This document shows positions 32,280 to 40,829 of a stretch of DNA of 64,000 nt, piece by piece. The notes under the pieces were generated by a model that did no database searches, was not told the DNA's origin, and saw only the letters and a list, made by a program, of their open reading frames with translations. This DNA comes from Shewanella xiamenensis (lineage in GTDB: Bacteria > Pseudomonadota > Gammaproteobacteria > Enterobacterales > Shewanellaceae). Position numbers and translations under genes: made by a program. Position 1 is the first letter of the stretch; every line of letters starts with the position of its first letter. The stretch spans positions 1 through 64,000 of the forward strand of contig NZ_BMOP01000017.1 of the NCBI RefSeq assembly GCF_014647135.1. Direction: 5' to 3'.

Positions 32280-33243
32280 TGAAACTGTTTTTGATTTTTT
32301 TGAATTATTATTGCACGAAGACGATAGTGCCTTTGGTGCTTCCCCCATTAAATCTCAAGAAAATGTTGCGACCGCTTTTGATAGCAGTAAAAAAACGGAA
32401 ACTCAGCAGCTCAATAATGCCATTTTGGCAGAGCATGAGCGGTCTAAAGCGGATGTTAAAGTTACTCCAGAACCTGAAGTACAACCTATTCGGGCAAAAA
32501 GCATTGTTACTGTCTCCTCTAAGGAGAGTGCTGAGCCGTTAGTGAATAAACAGTCGCTAGAGCGCCTGCTTGCGCCAGTCCTAAAAGTGGAAGCTACAGT
32601 TGTTGATAAGCCAACGGAGGTTATCGAGCAACCTTTACCAGCACCCAAGCAACCTGTTGCAATAACGGTTGCTGAAGTTGATGAGACTGCGGATGTTGCG
32701 CCGACGCAAGTCGATAACTTATCGACTGTGCCTGACACTCAAGTCGGCTTTGCGCCTCCAAGTGTGACAAAAGATCTGCAAGAAGTACTCGATGATGAGT
32801 TTCAAGTACTATTCTTTAAGGTAGCTGGGTTGACGTTAGCGGTTCCATTAGTCAGTCTCGGTGGTATCGTCAAAGTAGAACGGATTAATCATATTATTGG
32901 TCGTCCTTCTTGGTTCCTTGGTGTACAAACTCATCGAGAAGAACAGTTAAATCTAGTGGATACCTGTGCGTGGGTTATGCCAGAAAAATACACAGATAAA
33001 CTGGCGCAATCGGTAAATTATCAATATCTTGTATTATTAGAGGGCAGTAATTGGGGATTAGCTTGTGAGTCCCTGCTTAATGCAGTAAAAATTACCAAAT
33101 CGCAAGTAAATTGGCGCAGCAAAGCAGGGAAACGTCCTTGGCTAGCTGGTGTGGTTAAAGAACAAATGTGTGGCATTTTGCACGTACAAGCCTTAGTTGA
33201 AATGCTTGATGCGGGTTTAGGCTGTCAGGACTCCATTGGTTGA
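32263..33243 (+). CDS. parP: CheW-like array protein ParP
   Basis: The C-terminal third (about residues 175-320) is a CheW-like domain (FFKVAGLTLAVPLVSLGGIVKVE, FLGVQTHREEQLNLVDT). The N-terminal ~170 residues are acidic and Pro/Val-rich without a recognised fold. This layout and the position between parC and cheW match ParP of Vibrio, which joins CheA to ParC. ATG at 32263 follows GGGGAG (32250-32255); a TTG two codons earlier is open. It ends 7 bases before the cheW ATG. Confidence 0.88.
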   Translation: MSKSVDETVFDFFELLLHEDDSAFGASPIKSQENVATAFDSSKKTETQQLNNAILAEHERSKADVKVTPEPEVQPIRAKSIVTVSSKESAEPLVNKQSLERLLAPVLKVEATVVDKPTEVIEQPLPAPKQPVAITVAEVDETADVAPTQVDNLSTVPDTQVGFAPPSVTKDLQEVLDDEFQVLFFKVAGLTLAVPLVSLGGIVKVERINHIIGRPSWFLGVQTHREEQLNLVDTCAWVMPEKYTDKLAQSVNYQYLVLLEGSNWGLACESLLNAVKITKSQVNWRSKAGKRPWLAGVVKEQMCGILHVQALVEMLDAGLGCQDSIG

Positions 33244-33250
33244 GGTAAAC

Positions 33251-33745
33251 ATGAAAGATACAAGAAATGTCGCAGCCGTGGCTGCAAGTAAAGATGATGC
33301 AGTATTGCAATGGGTTACCTTTAAGTTAGACAACGAGACTTATGGTATTAATGTCATGCAAGTGCAAGAAGTGCTGCGTTACACCGAAATTGCTCCCGTA
33401 CCTGGTGCACCACACTATGTTTTAGGGATTATCAATTTACGCGGTAATGTGGTTACTGTTATTGATACCCGCTCACGTTTTGGGTTGCAATCAGCAGAAG
33501 TGGATGATTCGACACGTATCGTGATCATTGAAGCAGAAAAGCAAGTCATTGGTATTTTGGTCGATAGTGTTGCTGAAGTCGTTTACTTACGCCGCTCTGA
33601 AATTGATAACGCGCCTAACGTTGGTACAGAAGAGAGTGCGAAGTTTATTCAAGGCGTTAGCAATCGTGATAATGAGTTATTGATCTTAGTTGATTTAGAC
33701 AAACTATTATCCGATGAAGAGTGGGCTGAATTAAATCAACTCTAA
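33251..33745 (+). CDS. cheW: Chemotaxis coupling protein CheW
   Basis: Adaptor linking receptors to CheA. At 164 aa it is a single CheW domain with VTFKLDNETYGINVMQVQEVLRY, ILGIINLRGNVVTVIDTR-type core and ILVDSVAEVVYL. ATG at 33251 is chosen: GAGGT lies just upstream, and the frame before it contains no good site. A strong hairpin terminator follows. Confidence 0.96.
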   Translation: MKDTRNVAAVAASKDDAVLQWVTFKLDNETYGINVMQVQEVLRYTEIAPVPGAPHYVLGIINLRGNVVTVIDTRSRFGLQSAEVDDSTRIVIIEAEKQVIGILVDSVAEVVYLRRSEIDNAPNVGTEESAKFIQGVSNRDNELLILVDLDKLLSDEEWAELNQL

Positions 33746-33756
33746 ATATTCATCGG

Positions 33757-33797
33757 AGGCGGCAGATAGTGTCTATCTGCCGCTTTGCTTTTTGTTA
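33757..33797 (+). terminator. Hairpin terminator after cheW
   Basis: GCGGCAGATAG (33759-33769) pairs perfectly with CTATCTGCCGC (33773-33783) around a three-base loop and is followed by a T-rich stretch (TTTGCTTTTTG). It closes the chemotaxis operon. Confidence 0.85.
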
Positions 33798-33892
33798 TGC
33801 GAACGATTCATTTGGCTTTAATTTACTCTTTTAGAATGCCACTTGATGAGTCGGTGCTGATTTCAGCTGATTGTGATGCGTAGGGATGATGA

Positions 33893-34291
33893 ATGGGCGA
33901 TGAATTTTTAATCGCAGCCTTAGTTTATGTGATTGCGTGTTTAGGTTTAGTTCTTTACCTTCAGAAACAATTAAGTAAGTTGCGCAGTAAAGTTGAAGCG
34001 TTAACCGTATTAGTGAAAGAGGGCGATCGTCAGCGCGAGGGCTTTAAGCGTGAAATGCAGGAGCTTCGAAGCGGTACCATTGGTATGGGACGTCGTGTGA
34101 TTGAGCTTGAAAAACGCTTACATCAACAATCTGAACGCATTGAAGAATCTACTCAACAGGATCCCCAAGCAAAGCTTTATACGCGTGCGATGAAGATGGT
34201 GGCCCTCGGAGCCGGTGTAGATGAGCTAATCAAAGAGTGTGAATTGCCTAAAGCTGAAGCTGAGTTGTTAATTCGTTTACACCGTAAATAG
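33893..34291 (+). CDS. DUF2802 family membrane-anchored protein
   Basis: 132 aa with an N-terminal membrane helix (about residues 5-24), a charged coiled coil (25-85) and a C-terminal DUF2802 domain (KLYTRAMKMVALGAGVDELIKEC and LIRLHRK). Genes of this family commonly follow cheW in polar flagellates; the function is unknown to me. It lies beyond the cheW terminator, so it may have its own promoter. Confidence 0.85.
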   Translation: MGDEFLIAALVYVIACLGLVLYLQKQLSKLRSKVEALTVLVKEGDRQREGFKREMQELRSGTIGMGRRVIELEKRLHQQSERIEESTQQDPQAKLYTRAMKMVALGAGVDELIKECELPKAEAELLIRLHRK

Positions 34292-34300
34292 GCGAATAAT

Positions 34301-34381
34301 TTGGGACGCACTTCGTGACTCTCGGCCGCAGCAAAGTGCTGCTCTAGAACGCTACGTTGTGGCTCTAGGAGCTAGCCACCT
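34301..34381 (+). repeat. CTAG-rich hairpin repeat, copy 1
   Basis: Non-coding stretch between two convergent genes with small inverted repeats, such as GCAGC/GCTGC (within 34328-34342) and CTAG-containing junctions (GCTCTAGAACGCTACG, GGCTCTAGGAGCTAG). The same wording recurs near 38.95, 39.3, 42.6, 45.2 and 45.75 kb. Confidence 0.6.
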
Positions 34382-34386
34382 TTGCT

Positions 34387-34695
34387 TTAAGCCTTATCAA
34401 CAATCTTCTTATGCATATTGCTCCATTGTTCTGGGAATTTTCCGTCCAGCATATACACAAATGCGATTAATTCGGCGATAAGCAGATACAGCTCTCTTGG
34501 AATTTCTTCGCCTAATTCAAGCAATCGAAGAAAGTTACTCAGGTGCGGATCTTGGTGAATATAAACGCCTGAGGCTTTTGCTAGAGCGATAATTTCGTCA
34601 GCGATTAGCCCTTCACCCGATGCGACTACTTTAGGCGCATGTTTTCCGTCATAACTCAAGGCAACAGCTTGCTGGGTTTTATATTCTTCCGCCAT
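34387..34695 (-). CDS. FlhB C-terminal domain paralogue (FhlB-type)
   Basis: A 102-aa protein matching only the cytoplasmic C-terminal part of FlhB/EscU (AVALSYDGKHAPKVVASGEG, ELYLLIAELIAFVYML). It lacks the membrane domain and the NPTH cleavage site. Such short FlhB paralogues are known beside FliK-like genes in several bacteria and may influence export switching. It lies 15 bases downstream of the FliK-like gene on the same strand. Confidence 0.85.
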   Translation of the reverse strand: MAEEYKTQQAVALSYDGKHAPKVVASGEGLIADEIIALAKASGVYIHQDPHLSNFLRLLELGEEIPRELYLLIAELIAFVYMLDGKFPEQWSNMHKKIVDKA

Positions 34696-34710
34696 AGATA
34701 GACTCTTTAA

Positions 34711-36711
34711 TTATGCTCTTGTTTTCACAAGAAAATGATCACCAGGCAGCAATGTTGCTGGAACTGGTGCTAATTGGGTGGATAATTCACCCGGTGTAAA
34801 TCCTAATTGCGATAGTTTTTGTCCCAGTGGAGCCAGAAAGTTATCTACTCGGCGAAGTAATGACTGACTGTCACCTTTGAACTGAATATCTAGTACTTGT
34901 TGGTGAAAACGTGCCGATATCAGTAATGGACCCTGGGCGAGATTAAACTTCAATTGTAAATTCCAGCCTTTATGATGTTGCTGTTCATCGCTATCGGCTT
35001 CTCGCTCGAATTTACCTTCTAATTGTTCATGACGTTGATTAATCCCATAGGGAAGGGCAAAAAACCACACTAAATTGCCATTATTTTCACTACTGGCTTG
35101 TTGATAAAGCTGTAGGCTTGAAGCTAGTTGTACCATGCTTTCTAGGCCGCCAGCTTTACTAAATTGTCCCAGCTGGTGGTTAGATAATCCGATTTTAGTT
35201 TGGAGTTGCTCTAAGTAATCAGCCAATTTAGCACTCATTTTACTATTAGCATTATTTGCCATAAACCCCAATAACAACTGAAACAATGAGCTAATGGCTC
35301 CCGCATTGAATAGCATTGAGGCTTGACCGAGCTGCGGCGTTGCTAAATTTAAGGTTGCGAGACCAAGGATGCTGTCTTTTAGTTCGTTTGGATCGCTTAA
35401 TTGGCCTAAAGGATGTGGGCCTAGATGAGGCAGATGTTTTAACAGCTCGGCAGCTAAGTTTGTGCTAGCTCGAGAGACCATCTGCTCGATGGGGAGAGCA
35501 CCGGCCTTGGTAAAGGCTTTTTGAAGCACTTGATTAACATTGATATTGGCTTCGTTGAGCTTATTTTGTTTATCAGCACCTAACGAGTCTGATGGGGTTT
35601 TAAGATTTAGCGGTGTTTCATTACTGGACAAATTTTTGGTCATCGCTAACTCATTAGCGAGGACCTGTGGTTTAGTCTGTAAGCTGCTAAAGTCCGATTT
35701 TGCATGTTGACTTTGCAAAGTATTTGATGCCGTTACGGTATTTTTTACATCCGATGCGCTTGCATCTTTAGTCAGTGCCTTAGGTTCAGGAATAGCCGTT
35801 TTGGGATCAATTTGTTGATTGGTAGTTTGTCCTGTCGTCAGCTTTACTTCAGTAGTGGATTGTAAATTGACGCTAATAGCAATCTTGGATGGTGAGTTTT
35901 TTACGGATGTCACTTCATCCGCAATAGAACCCGTTTGAGTCTGGGATATTTTTATGTCGGAAATTGATCCACCTTGGGTGCTAGACGTATTTACTTTTGC
36001 AGCAGTGCTATCCGTTTGGGGGACTAAGCCCTCAAGTTTCCGTAAAAAACTCGCAATAATCTGAACGGGTTCCATTTTGCTTATCACAACATGACTCGCT
36101 TGCTTGTCAATAATGGGAAGCTGAGTTTCATTTATCGGAGCGCCAATTTGGATTTCGAGTTTGCTCAGTATTGGGGTCAACACTAAAATAGGTTTCCCTT
36201 GTAAAAGGGTAATTTTTGCTTGATATTCACCCGCATTAAGTCGTGTTCCTGGATCCTGTGGCACAACAGTTCCATTCGTAAATTGGAATTCTTTTGCAGT
36301 AGTAATGACATTAGGGAGGGGGTAGCCCTGTGGGCGGGCAGAGAGAGCGTATAATTTTGTCTCTGAAATCCCATTTTGTTGTGCAAGTAATGTGATCGCT
36401 TCTGGGAGCTTAAGGTTGACTGTCGAACCCAAGGCAATCAGTTGCGAGGTTTGTGTCATAGCACTCGATTCAGTGGGGCTATTCACGACTTGATTGACTA
36501 AAAATTGACTAGCAATAATTAATGCTTGGCGCTGCTGAGCATTAACGAGCTTTAAATTATATTCTGTACCGTTTAGAATAATACTATCGCCTTCAGGAGA
36601 TAGTTGGACTTCAGCGGGAATAGGACGCGCATTGGTGCTCAGGGCAGTGTTCTGAGTCCCTGAAGTGATTAATGGTGCGTTGGTAATCTGACTAAGTGGA
36701 ATCGACTCCAT
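34711..36711 (-). CDS. Second FliK-like hook-length control domain protein
   Basis: A 666-aa protein with long Ser/Thr/Gln/Asn-rich N-terminal and central parts and a C-terminal FliK-like domain (LQLKFNLAQGPLLISARFHQQVLDIQFKGDSQSLLRRVD in pieces, about residues 575-650). It is paired with an FlhB-type C-terminal paralogue, as is common for this kind of gene. It is transcribed against the chemotaxis operon and away from the main fliK (13.7 kb). Whether it is exported or controls another length is unknown. Confidence 0.8.
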   Translation of the reverse strand: MESIPLSQITNAPLITSGTQNTALSTNARPIPAEVQLSPEGDSIILNGTEYNLKLVNAQQRQALIIASQFLVNQVVNSPTESSAMTQTSQLIALGSTVNLKLPEAITLLAQQNGISETKLYALSARPQGYPLPNVITTAKEFQFTNGTVVPQDPGTRLNAGEYQAKITLLQGKPILVLTPILSKLEIQIGAPINETQLPIIDKQASHVVISKMEPVQIIASFLRKLEGLVPQTDSTAAKVNTSSTQGGSISDIKISQTQTGSIADEVTSVKNSPSKIAISVNLQSTTEVKLTTGQTTNQQIDPKTAIPEPKALTKDASASDVKNTVTASNTLQSQHAKSDFSSLQTKPQVLANELAMTKNLSSNETPLNLKTPSDSLGADKQNKLNEANINVNQVLQKAFTKAGALPIEQMVSRASTNLAAELLKHLPHLGPHPLGQLSDPNELKDSILGLATLNLATPQLGQASMLFNAGAISSLFQLLLGFMANNANSKMSAKLADYLEQLQTKIGLSNHQLGQFSKAGGLESMVQLASSLQLYQQASSENNGNLVWFFALPYGINQRHEQLEGKFEREADSDEQQHHKGWNLQLKFNLAQGPLLISARFHQQVLDIQFKGDSQSLLRRVDNFLAPLGQKLSQLGFTPGELSTQLAPVPATLLPGDHFLVKTRA

Positions 36712-36931
36712 ACTAAACCTTTGTTGGAATAACTCGCGGTGCGTTATTTAAAAAATTAACAATTGACCAAACTGTTTTGCCAAGTATGCTTATGCGCTTT
36801 GTAAAGTCAGTGGCATTTTGTCTGTCATACTTAGTATACGACTCGGATGACTAATCTTTTATCGTCACTTGTTGATGGTCACTTTAACGAAAACTCGTGA
36901 ACTCGGCAGTACATTTATTTAAGAGAGCAAT

Positions 36932-37717
36932 ATGAAGTTGAAATGGATAGGGGTACTTTTAGGCTTTGCATTACTGCCCAAGGTTTATGGCGCAGAGGTA
37001 GCCGTACCCGATAGCACTCCAAAGGACGGGGCTTCAGCTGTAAAAATTACTTACGAAGATCCAAGAGATCCCTTTGAAGGGTTCAACCGGGCCATGTGGG
37101 ACTTTAACTATCTGTTTCTCGATAGGTACCTATACCGGCCAGTTGCACATGGTTATAACGATTATATCCCGTTGCCTGCTAAAACAGGGATTAATAACTT
37201 TGTGCAAAACTTGGAAGAACCCAGCAGCGTGGTAAACAACTTATTGCAAGGCAAATGGGGTTGGGCGGCGAATGCGGGTGGTCGTTTTACGGTTAACACG
37301 ACGATAGGGTTACTAGGCGTTATTGATGTGGCTGATATGATGGGAATGCCACGTAAGCAGGACGAGTTTAACGAAGTGTTGGGCTATTACGGTGTACCTA
37401 ATGGTCCCTATTTTATGGCACCCTTTGCTGGTCCATATGTTGTTCGTGAACTCGCATCAGATTGGGTTGATGGTCTATACTTTCCACTATCTGAACTCAC
37501 AGTGTGGCAATCCGTGGTTAAATGGGGCCTTAAAAGCTTACATGCTAGAGCCTCGGCAATTGACCAGGAAAGACTTGTTGATAATGCGCTCGATCCCTAT
37601 GCCTTCGTGAAAGATGCGTACTTACAACACATGGACTATAAGGTCTATGATGGCAATGTTCCTCAAAAACAAGAAGATGATGAGTTACTCGACCAGTACA
37701 TGCAGGAACTTGAGTAA
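36932..37717 (+). CDS. mlaA: MlaA/VacJ family outer-membrane lipid transport protein
   Basis: MlaA removes mislocalised phospholipids from the outer leaflet of the outer membrane and passes them to MlaC. The family core is clear: DPFEGFNRAMWDFN (about residues 45-60), NNLLQGKWGWAANAGGRF, TIGLLGVIDVADMMG, and PNGPYFMAPFAGPYVVREL. 261 aa. The signal peptide (1-20, ending VYGA) has no lipobox cysteine, whereas most MlaA proteins are lipoproteins, so it would be processed by signal peptidase I. The rest of the Mla system is not here. Confidence 0.88.
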   Translation: MKLKWIGVLLGFALLPKVYGAEVAVPDSTPKDGASAVKITYEDPRDPFEGFNRAMWDFNYLFLDRYLYRPVAHGYNDYIPLPAKTGINNFVQNLEEPSSVVNNLLQGKWGWAANAGGRFTVNTTIGLLGVIDVADMMGMPRKQDEFNEVLGYYGVPNGPYFMAPFAGPYVVRELASDWVDGLYFPLSELTVWQSVVKWGLKSLHARASAIDQERLVDNALDPYAFVKDAYLQHMDYKVYDGNVPQKQEDDELLDQYMQELE

Positions 37718-37730
37718 GCTCATGCGCTAA

Positions 37731-37760
37731 CTTGGCTGCAGGCATGAATATGCAGCCAAG
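37731..37760 (+). terminator. Perfect stem-loop after mlaA
   Basis: CTTGGCTGCA (37731-37740) and TGCAGCCAAG (37751-37760) are exact complements around a 10-base loop. No T tract follows, so it may be an mRNA-stabilising hairpin or a Rho-type end and not a simple intrinsic terminator. Confidence 0.55.
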
Positions 37761-37837
37761 CCAATGCCGTATAAATGATTCTTCCCATGTCATCATTGAA
37801 TGATTGCTGTTGCAGTAAACGTTACGCGGGAATCTTT

Positions 37838-38941
37838 ATGGCGTTAAATGGTGTTTCAATTCTGTGGGTTGAAGATGACCCAGTATTCAGGCAAATCGTT
37901 GCTACCTTTCTAAATGGTCGCGGTGCACAGGTAGTGCAGGCTGGCGATGGAGAGCAGGGGCTGATTCATTTCAAGCAACAACGTTTCGATATCATACTTG
38001 CCGATTTGAGTATGCCAAAGCTTGGTGGCTTAGATATGCTTAAGGAAATGAGCAGGTTAGAGCCATTAGTGCCTTCTATTGTTATTTCAGGTAACAATGT
38101 TATGGCGGATGTTGTCGAGGCGCTGCGCATCGGTGCGAGTGATTATTTGGTTAAACCTGTTGCCGATCTCTTTATTATCGAGCAAGCCATTCAACAAGGG
38201 CTGCAGCGAAATCATCCCGATGATATTACTCAGGCAGACTTTGATGCTTTATCTCACCAAGAGTTGAATGATAATTTAGCCTTATTAGAACAAAGTGTTG
38301 AAGCGGCTAAGCAAGTTCAGCAGCAACTTTTCCCTGCTTCAAATATCAGTTATCCCGCCGCCAAAGTTGATTACAGCTTATTTAAAAGCAGTGATATCAG
38401 TAGCTACTTTATTGACTCAACAATGGTGGGCAGTGATCATTTGATTATGTATATGGCCCACCTCTATCCCGAAGACAATCGCGCGGCGTTTGCTTGTGTT
38501 TTGCTACGCAGTTTTGTCAACCAAAAGCTGAAAAGTTATCGAAGTGGTCAGAGTAAAACCATTATCGAGCCGTTCAATATGCTGAGCTACTTGAATGAGC
38601 GTTTGGTAAAGTCCGGTTTGGATATCACAGTAGATATTGTTTATGTCGCAATCGAATTAACACGTTATCGTGCTGCCATTGCCCTAGCAGGCAAGGGACT
38701 GAGGTGCTATTTGCGTAATGACAAAGGCTTAAGTCCATTGGCTATTTCAGAAAGTTTACCACTAGGGGTATTAGATTGGGGTAAACCGAGTGTTCAGTTT
38801 CGAACGATTCTGCCCCAGGAGCAACTTTGTATCGCAACCAATGAGCCTGAACATAAGCAGCAGTTATTAGATAATCAATTTAAAGGATTAGTCTACAATT
38901 CAAACTTGCCTGCGGGTGGTTTTATTCAATTAAGTTTATAA
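37838..38941 (+). CDS. Response regulator with degenerate PP2C-like output domain (RssB-like)
   Basis: A receiver domain (1-120; acidic pair 12-14, phospho-acceptor Asp56 in LADLSMPK, Lys in YLVKPV) joined by a helix to a PP2C/SpoIIE-like domain (about 165-365). The usual metal-binding Gly-Gly-Asp segment after the linker reads SSDISSYFID, so the phosphatase is probably inactive. This build resembles RssB, the adaptor for sigma-S proteolysis, and some anti-sigma regulators. ATG 37838 starts directly at the receiver; an in-frame ATG at 37775 would add a Cys-rich tail of 21 residues. Confidence 0.82.
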   Translation: MALNGVSILWVEDDPVFRQIVATFLNGRGAQVVQAGDGEQGLIHFKQQRFDIILADLSMPKLGGLDMLKEMSRLEPLVPSIVISGNNVMADVVEALRIGASDYLVKPVADLFIIEQAIQQGLQRNHPDDITQADFDALSHQELNDNLALLEQSVEAAKQVQQQLFPASNISYPAAKVDYSLFKSSDISSYFIDSTMVGSDHLIMYMAHLYPEDNRAAFACVLLRSFVNQKLKSYRSGQSKTIIEPFNMLSYLNERLVKSGLDITVDIVYVAIELTRYRAAIALAGKGLRCYLRNDKGLSPLAISESLPLGVLDWGKPSVQFRTILPQEQLCIATNEPEHKQQLLDNQFKGLVYNSNLPAGGFIQLSL

Positions 38942-38947
38942 GAAGAT

Positions 38948-39010
38948 AAGGTGCTAGGACGCAGCCAAAAGCGCTACAGCTAGGCCATTGCGTAGCTCGA
39001 GAAGCCTAGA
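38948..39010 (+). repeat. CTAG-rich hairpin repeat, copy 2
   Basis: A stretch with GTGCTAGGACGCAGCC, CTACAGCTAGGCC and CTCGAGAAGCCTAG that shares wording (AGGACGCAGC, CTAG junctions) with the repeats at 34.3, 42.6 and 45.2 kb. It runs straight into the minisatellite. Confidence 0.55.
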
Positions 39011-39018
39011 CTCTAGCA

Positions 39019-39137
39019 CCTAGAACCTAGAACCTAGCACCTAGAACCTAGAACCTAGCACCTAGAACCTAGCACCTAGAACCTAGCACCTAGAACCTAG
39101 CACCTAGCACCTAGCACCTAGCACCTAGAACCTAGCA
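39019..39137 (+). repeat. Minisatellite: 17 tandem copies of the 7-mer CCTAG(A/C)A
   Basis: Seventeen uninterrupted 7-base units run from 39019 to 39137 with no indel. Only one position varies: CCTAGAA (a) or CCTAGCA (c), in the order a a c a a c a c a c a c c c c a c. A degenerate unit (TCTAGCA) precedes it. It lies between convergent genes and encodes nothing obvious. Confidence 0.95.
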
Positions 39138-39208
39138 CCCATGTTCTAATTTGTCAGAGTGCGAAACATCCCATCTCTAACCTCAACGTGTTTTGGGAGC
39201 AAAGCAAT

Positions 39209-39237
39209 AAAAAACGCTGCATTTCTGCAGCGTTTTT
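39209..39237. terminator. Bidirectional terminator
   Basis: CGCTGCA (39215-39221) pairs with TGCAGCG (39226-39232) around TTTC, with an A run on the left and five Ts on the right, so it can end transcripts from both directions. It serves the response regulator gene (+) and the peptide transporter gene (-). Confidence 0.88.
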
Positions 39238-39261
39238 ATCGAATATTGAATTATTCAGGAT

Positions 39262-39359
39262 GGTAGAAGCGTTCTATCTGGGCGAAGCCCAGTCTGCTTT
39301 TTCTCGCAGCGAAGCACCCTAGAGCAGTGCATTTGGCTGCGTCCTAGCTTCTAGCTGCG
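39262..39359 (-). repeat. CTAG-rich hairpin repeat, copy 3 (reverse orientation)
   Basis: Read on the minus strand this contains AGCTAGGACGCAGCC, GCTCTAGGGTGCTTCGCTGCG and TGGGC-TTC-GCCCA, the same building blocks as the other copies but inverted. It lies directly after the transporter stop codon. Confidence 0.55.
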
Positions 39360-40829
39360 TTATCTTTTAATAGCTTCGTGTTCAGCGGTTACCGCAATTT
39401 CATCTTCTAATGCTTCTGCTTCATTGTGATGCTTGCTTTCCGCACCGTGCATCCAATCGACTAATTTGTCAGCCATAAAGTATAAGATCACACCAGAAAG
39501 TGCTGCGGTAATTGCAATACCCGAGAAGATAGCCATTGCATTGGCAAGTTGTTCTTCTTTTTCGCCGCCATGGCCAATAAAGGAACCCACCACACCACCA
39601 ATTTTGTTAGCAGCAGCCACAAAGAGGAACCAAGAACCCATCATTAACGAAGCGATGCGAAGTGGAGCTAACTTAGTGACCATAGATAAACCAATAGGCG
39701 ACAAGCAAAGTTCACCCATGGTATGGAAGAAATAAGCGCCAACCAACCACCACATGCTTGATTTAGCTGTAGCGTCACCGCCCATTTCGACAACGGCACC
39801 GATCATAAATAAGAAGCCAACGGCTAACAGCACTAAGCCTAAAGCAAACTTAATCGGGGAGTTAGGTTCGTTTTTACCTAAACGTACCCAAATCGAAGCA
39901 ACAACAGGAGCAAAAATAACGATAAACATTGCGTTTAAGGATTGGAACCAAGTGGTTGGTACTTCCCATGTGCCGATCATACGGTCGGTAAAGTCGTTAG
40001 TGAACAAGTTCATCAGGCCGCCAGCTTGCTCGAAGCCCGCCCAGAAAATAATAGTAAATAAACCCATCACCATGATGACTTTAATACGGTCACGTTCAAC
40101 CTTCGTCAGTGGTTCTTTACGGACTTCTCCTTTTTCTGCTGCTTTTTGCTTTTCAAGCTTAGCAGCAGGAGTTCTACCGATATCACCAAGTAACTTTTGT
40201 GCAAACACAAGCTGGATAATTAACGACAGGATCATACCGATACCTGCGCAGATAAAACCAGCTTGGAAATTACCATCATAAGCGGCAACTACTGAGCCTA
40301 CGATAATACCTGAGAGGAAAGCACCAACGTTGATCCCCATATAGAAAATGGTGAAAGCACCGTCACGGCGGTGATCTCCTTCTTGGTACAGATCGCCCAC
40401 CATAGTAGAAATATTCGGTTTAAACAGGCCGTTACCTAAGATTAACGTGCCTAAGCCGACGTAGAATACTTCGGTTTCCATCCCAGGCACCCAAGCATGG
40501 GGCGTACCTAAAATAAATTGACCAGCCGCCATTAAAGTACCGCCAATCATAATGGCGCGACGTTGGCCCAGAAAGGTGTCGGCTAACCAACCACCAAGAA
40601 GTGGGGTCAAATAAACAAGCCCAGTGAAGGTGCCATATAACGAAATGGCATCAGCTTGGCTCCAACCTAAACCGTGTCCACCTTCGCTTTGCACTTTATC
40701 AACTAAGTACAGTACCAAAATGGCACGCATTGCATAATAACTAAAACGTTCCCAGAGTTCTGTTGTAAACAGTAGGAACAGACCTTTGGGATGGCCAAGC
40801 ATTGTCCCTTGTGGTTTTGCTACGCTCAT
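39360..40829 (-). CDS. POT/PTR2 family proton-coupled peptide transporter
   Basis: Inner-membrane di/tripeptide:H+ symporter. The 489-aa protein has about 14 hydrophobic segments, the family signature ELWERFSYY (ExxERFxYY, residues 24-32), and GGWLADTFLGQRRAIMIGG. Shewanella genomes carry several paralogues of this family; which one this is I cannot say. Start ATG at 40829 on the minus strand. The gene is unrelated in function to its neighbours. Confidence 0.92.
   Translation of the reverse strand: MSVAKPQGTMLGHPKGLFLLFTTELWERFSYYAMRAILVLYLVDKVQSEGGHGLGWSQADAISLYGTFTGLVYLTPLLGGWLADTFLGQRRAIMIGGTLMAAGQFILGTPHAWVPGMETEVFYVGLGTLILGNGLFKPNISTMVGDLYQEGDHRRDGAFTIFYMGINVGAFLSGIIVGSVVAAYDGNFQAGFICAGIGMILSLIIQLVFAQKLLGDIGRTPAAKLEKQKAAEKGEVRKEPLTKVERDRIKVIMVMGLFTIIFWAGFEQAGGLMNLFTNDFTDRMIGTWEVPTTWFQSLNAMFIVIFAPVVASIWVRLGKNEPNSPIKFALGLVLLAVGFLFMIGAVVEMGGDATAKSSMWWLVGAYFFHTMGELCLSPIGLSMVTKLAPLRIASLMMGSWFLFVAAANKIGGVVGSFIGHGGEKEEQLANAMAIFSGIAITAALSGVILYFMADKLVDWMHGAESKHHNEAEALEDEIAVTAEHEAIKR

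Noticed and set aside
36826..36841. Sigma-54-like TGGCATTTTGTCTGTC before mlaA
   Set aside because: The downstream element reads GT where GC is required, and neither neighbouring gene is an expected RpoN target on that strand.
39433..40281. Plus-strand open frames opposite the peptide transporter
   Set aside because: Shadows of the transporter; no ribosome sites and no recognisable domains.
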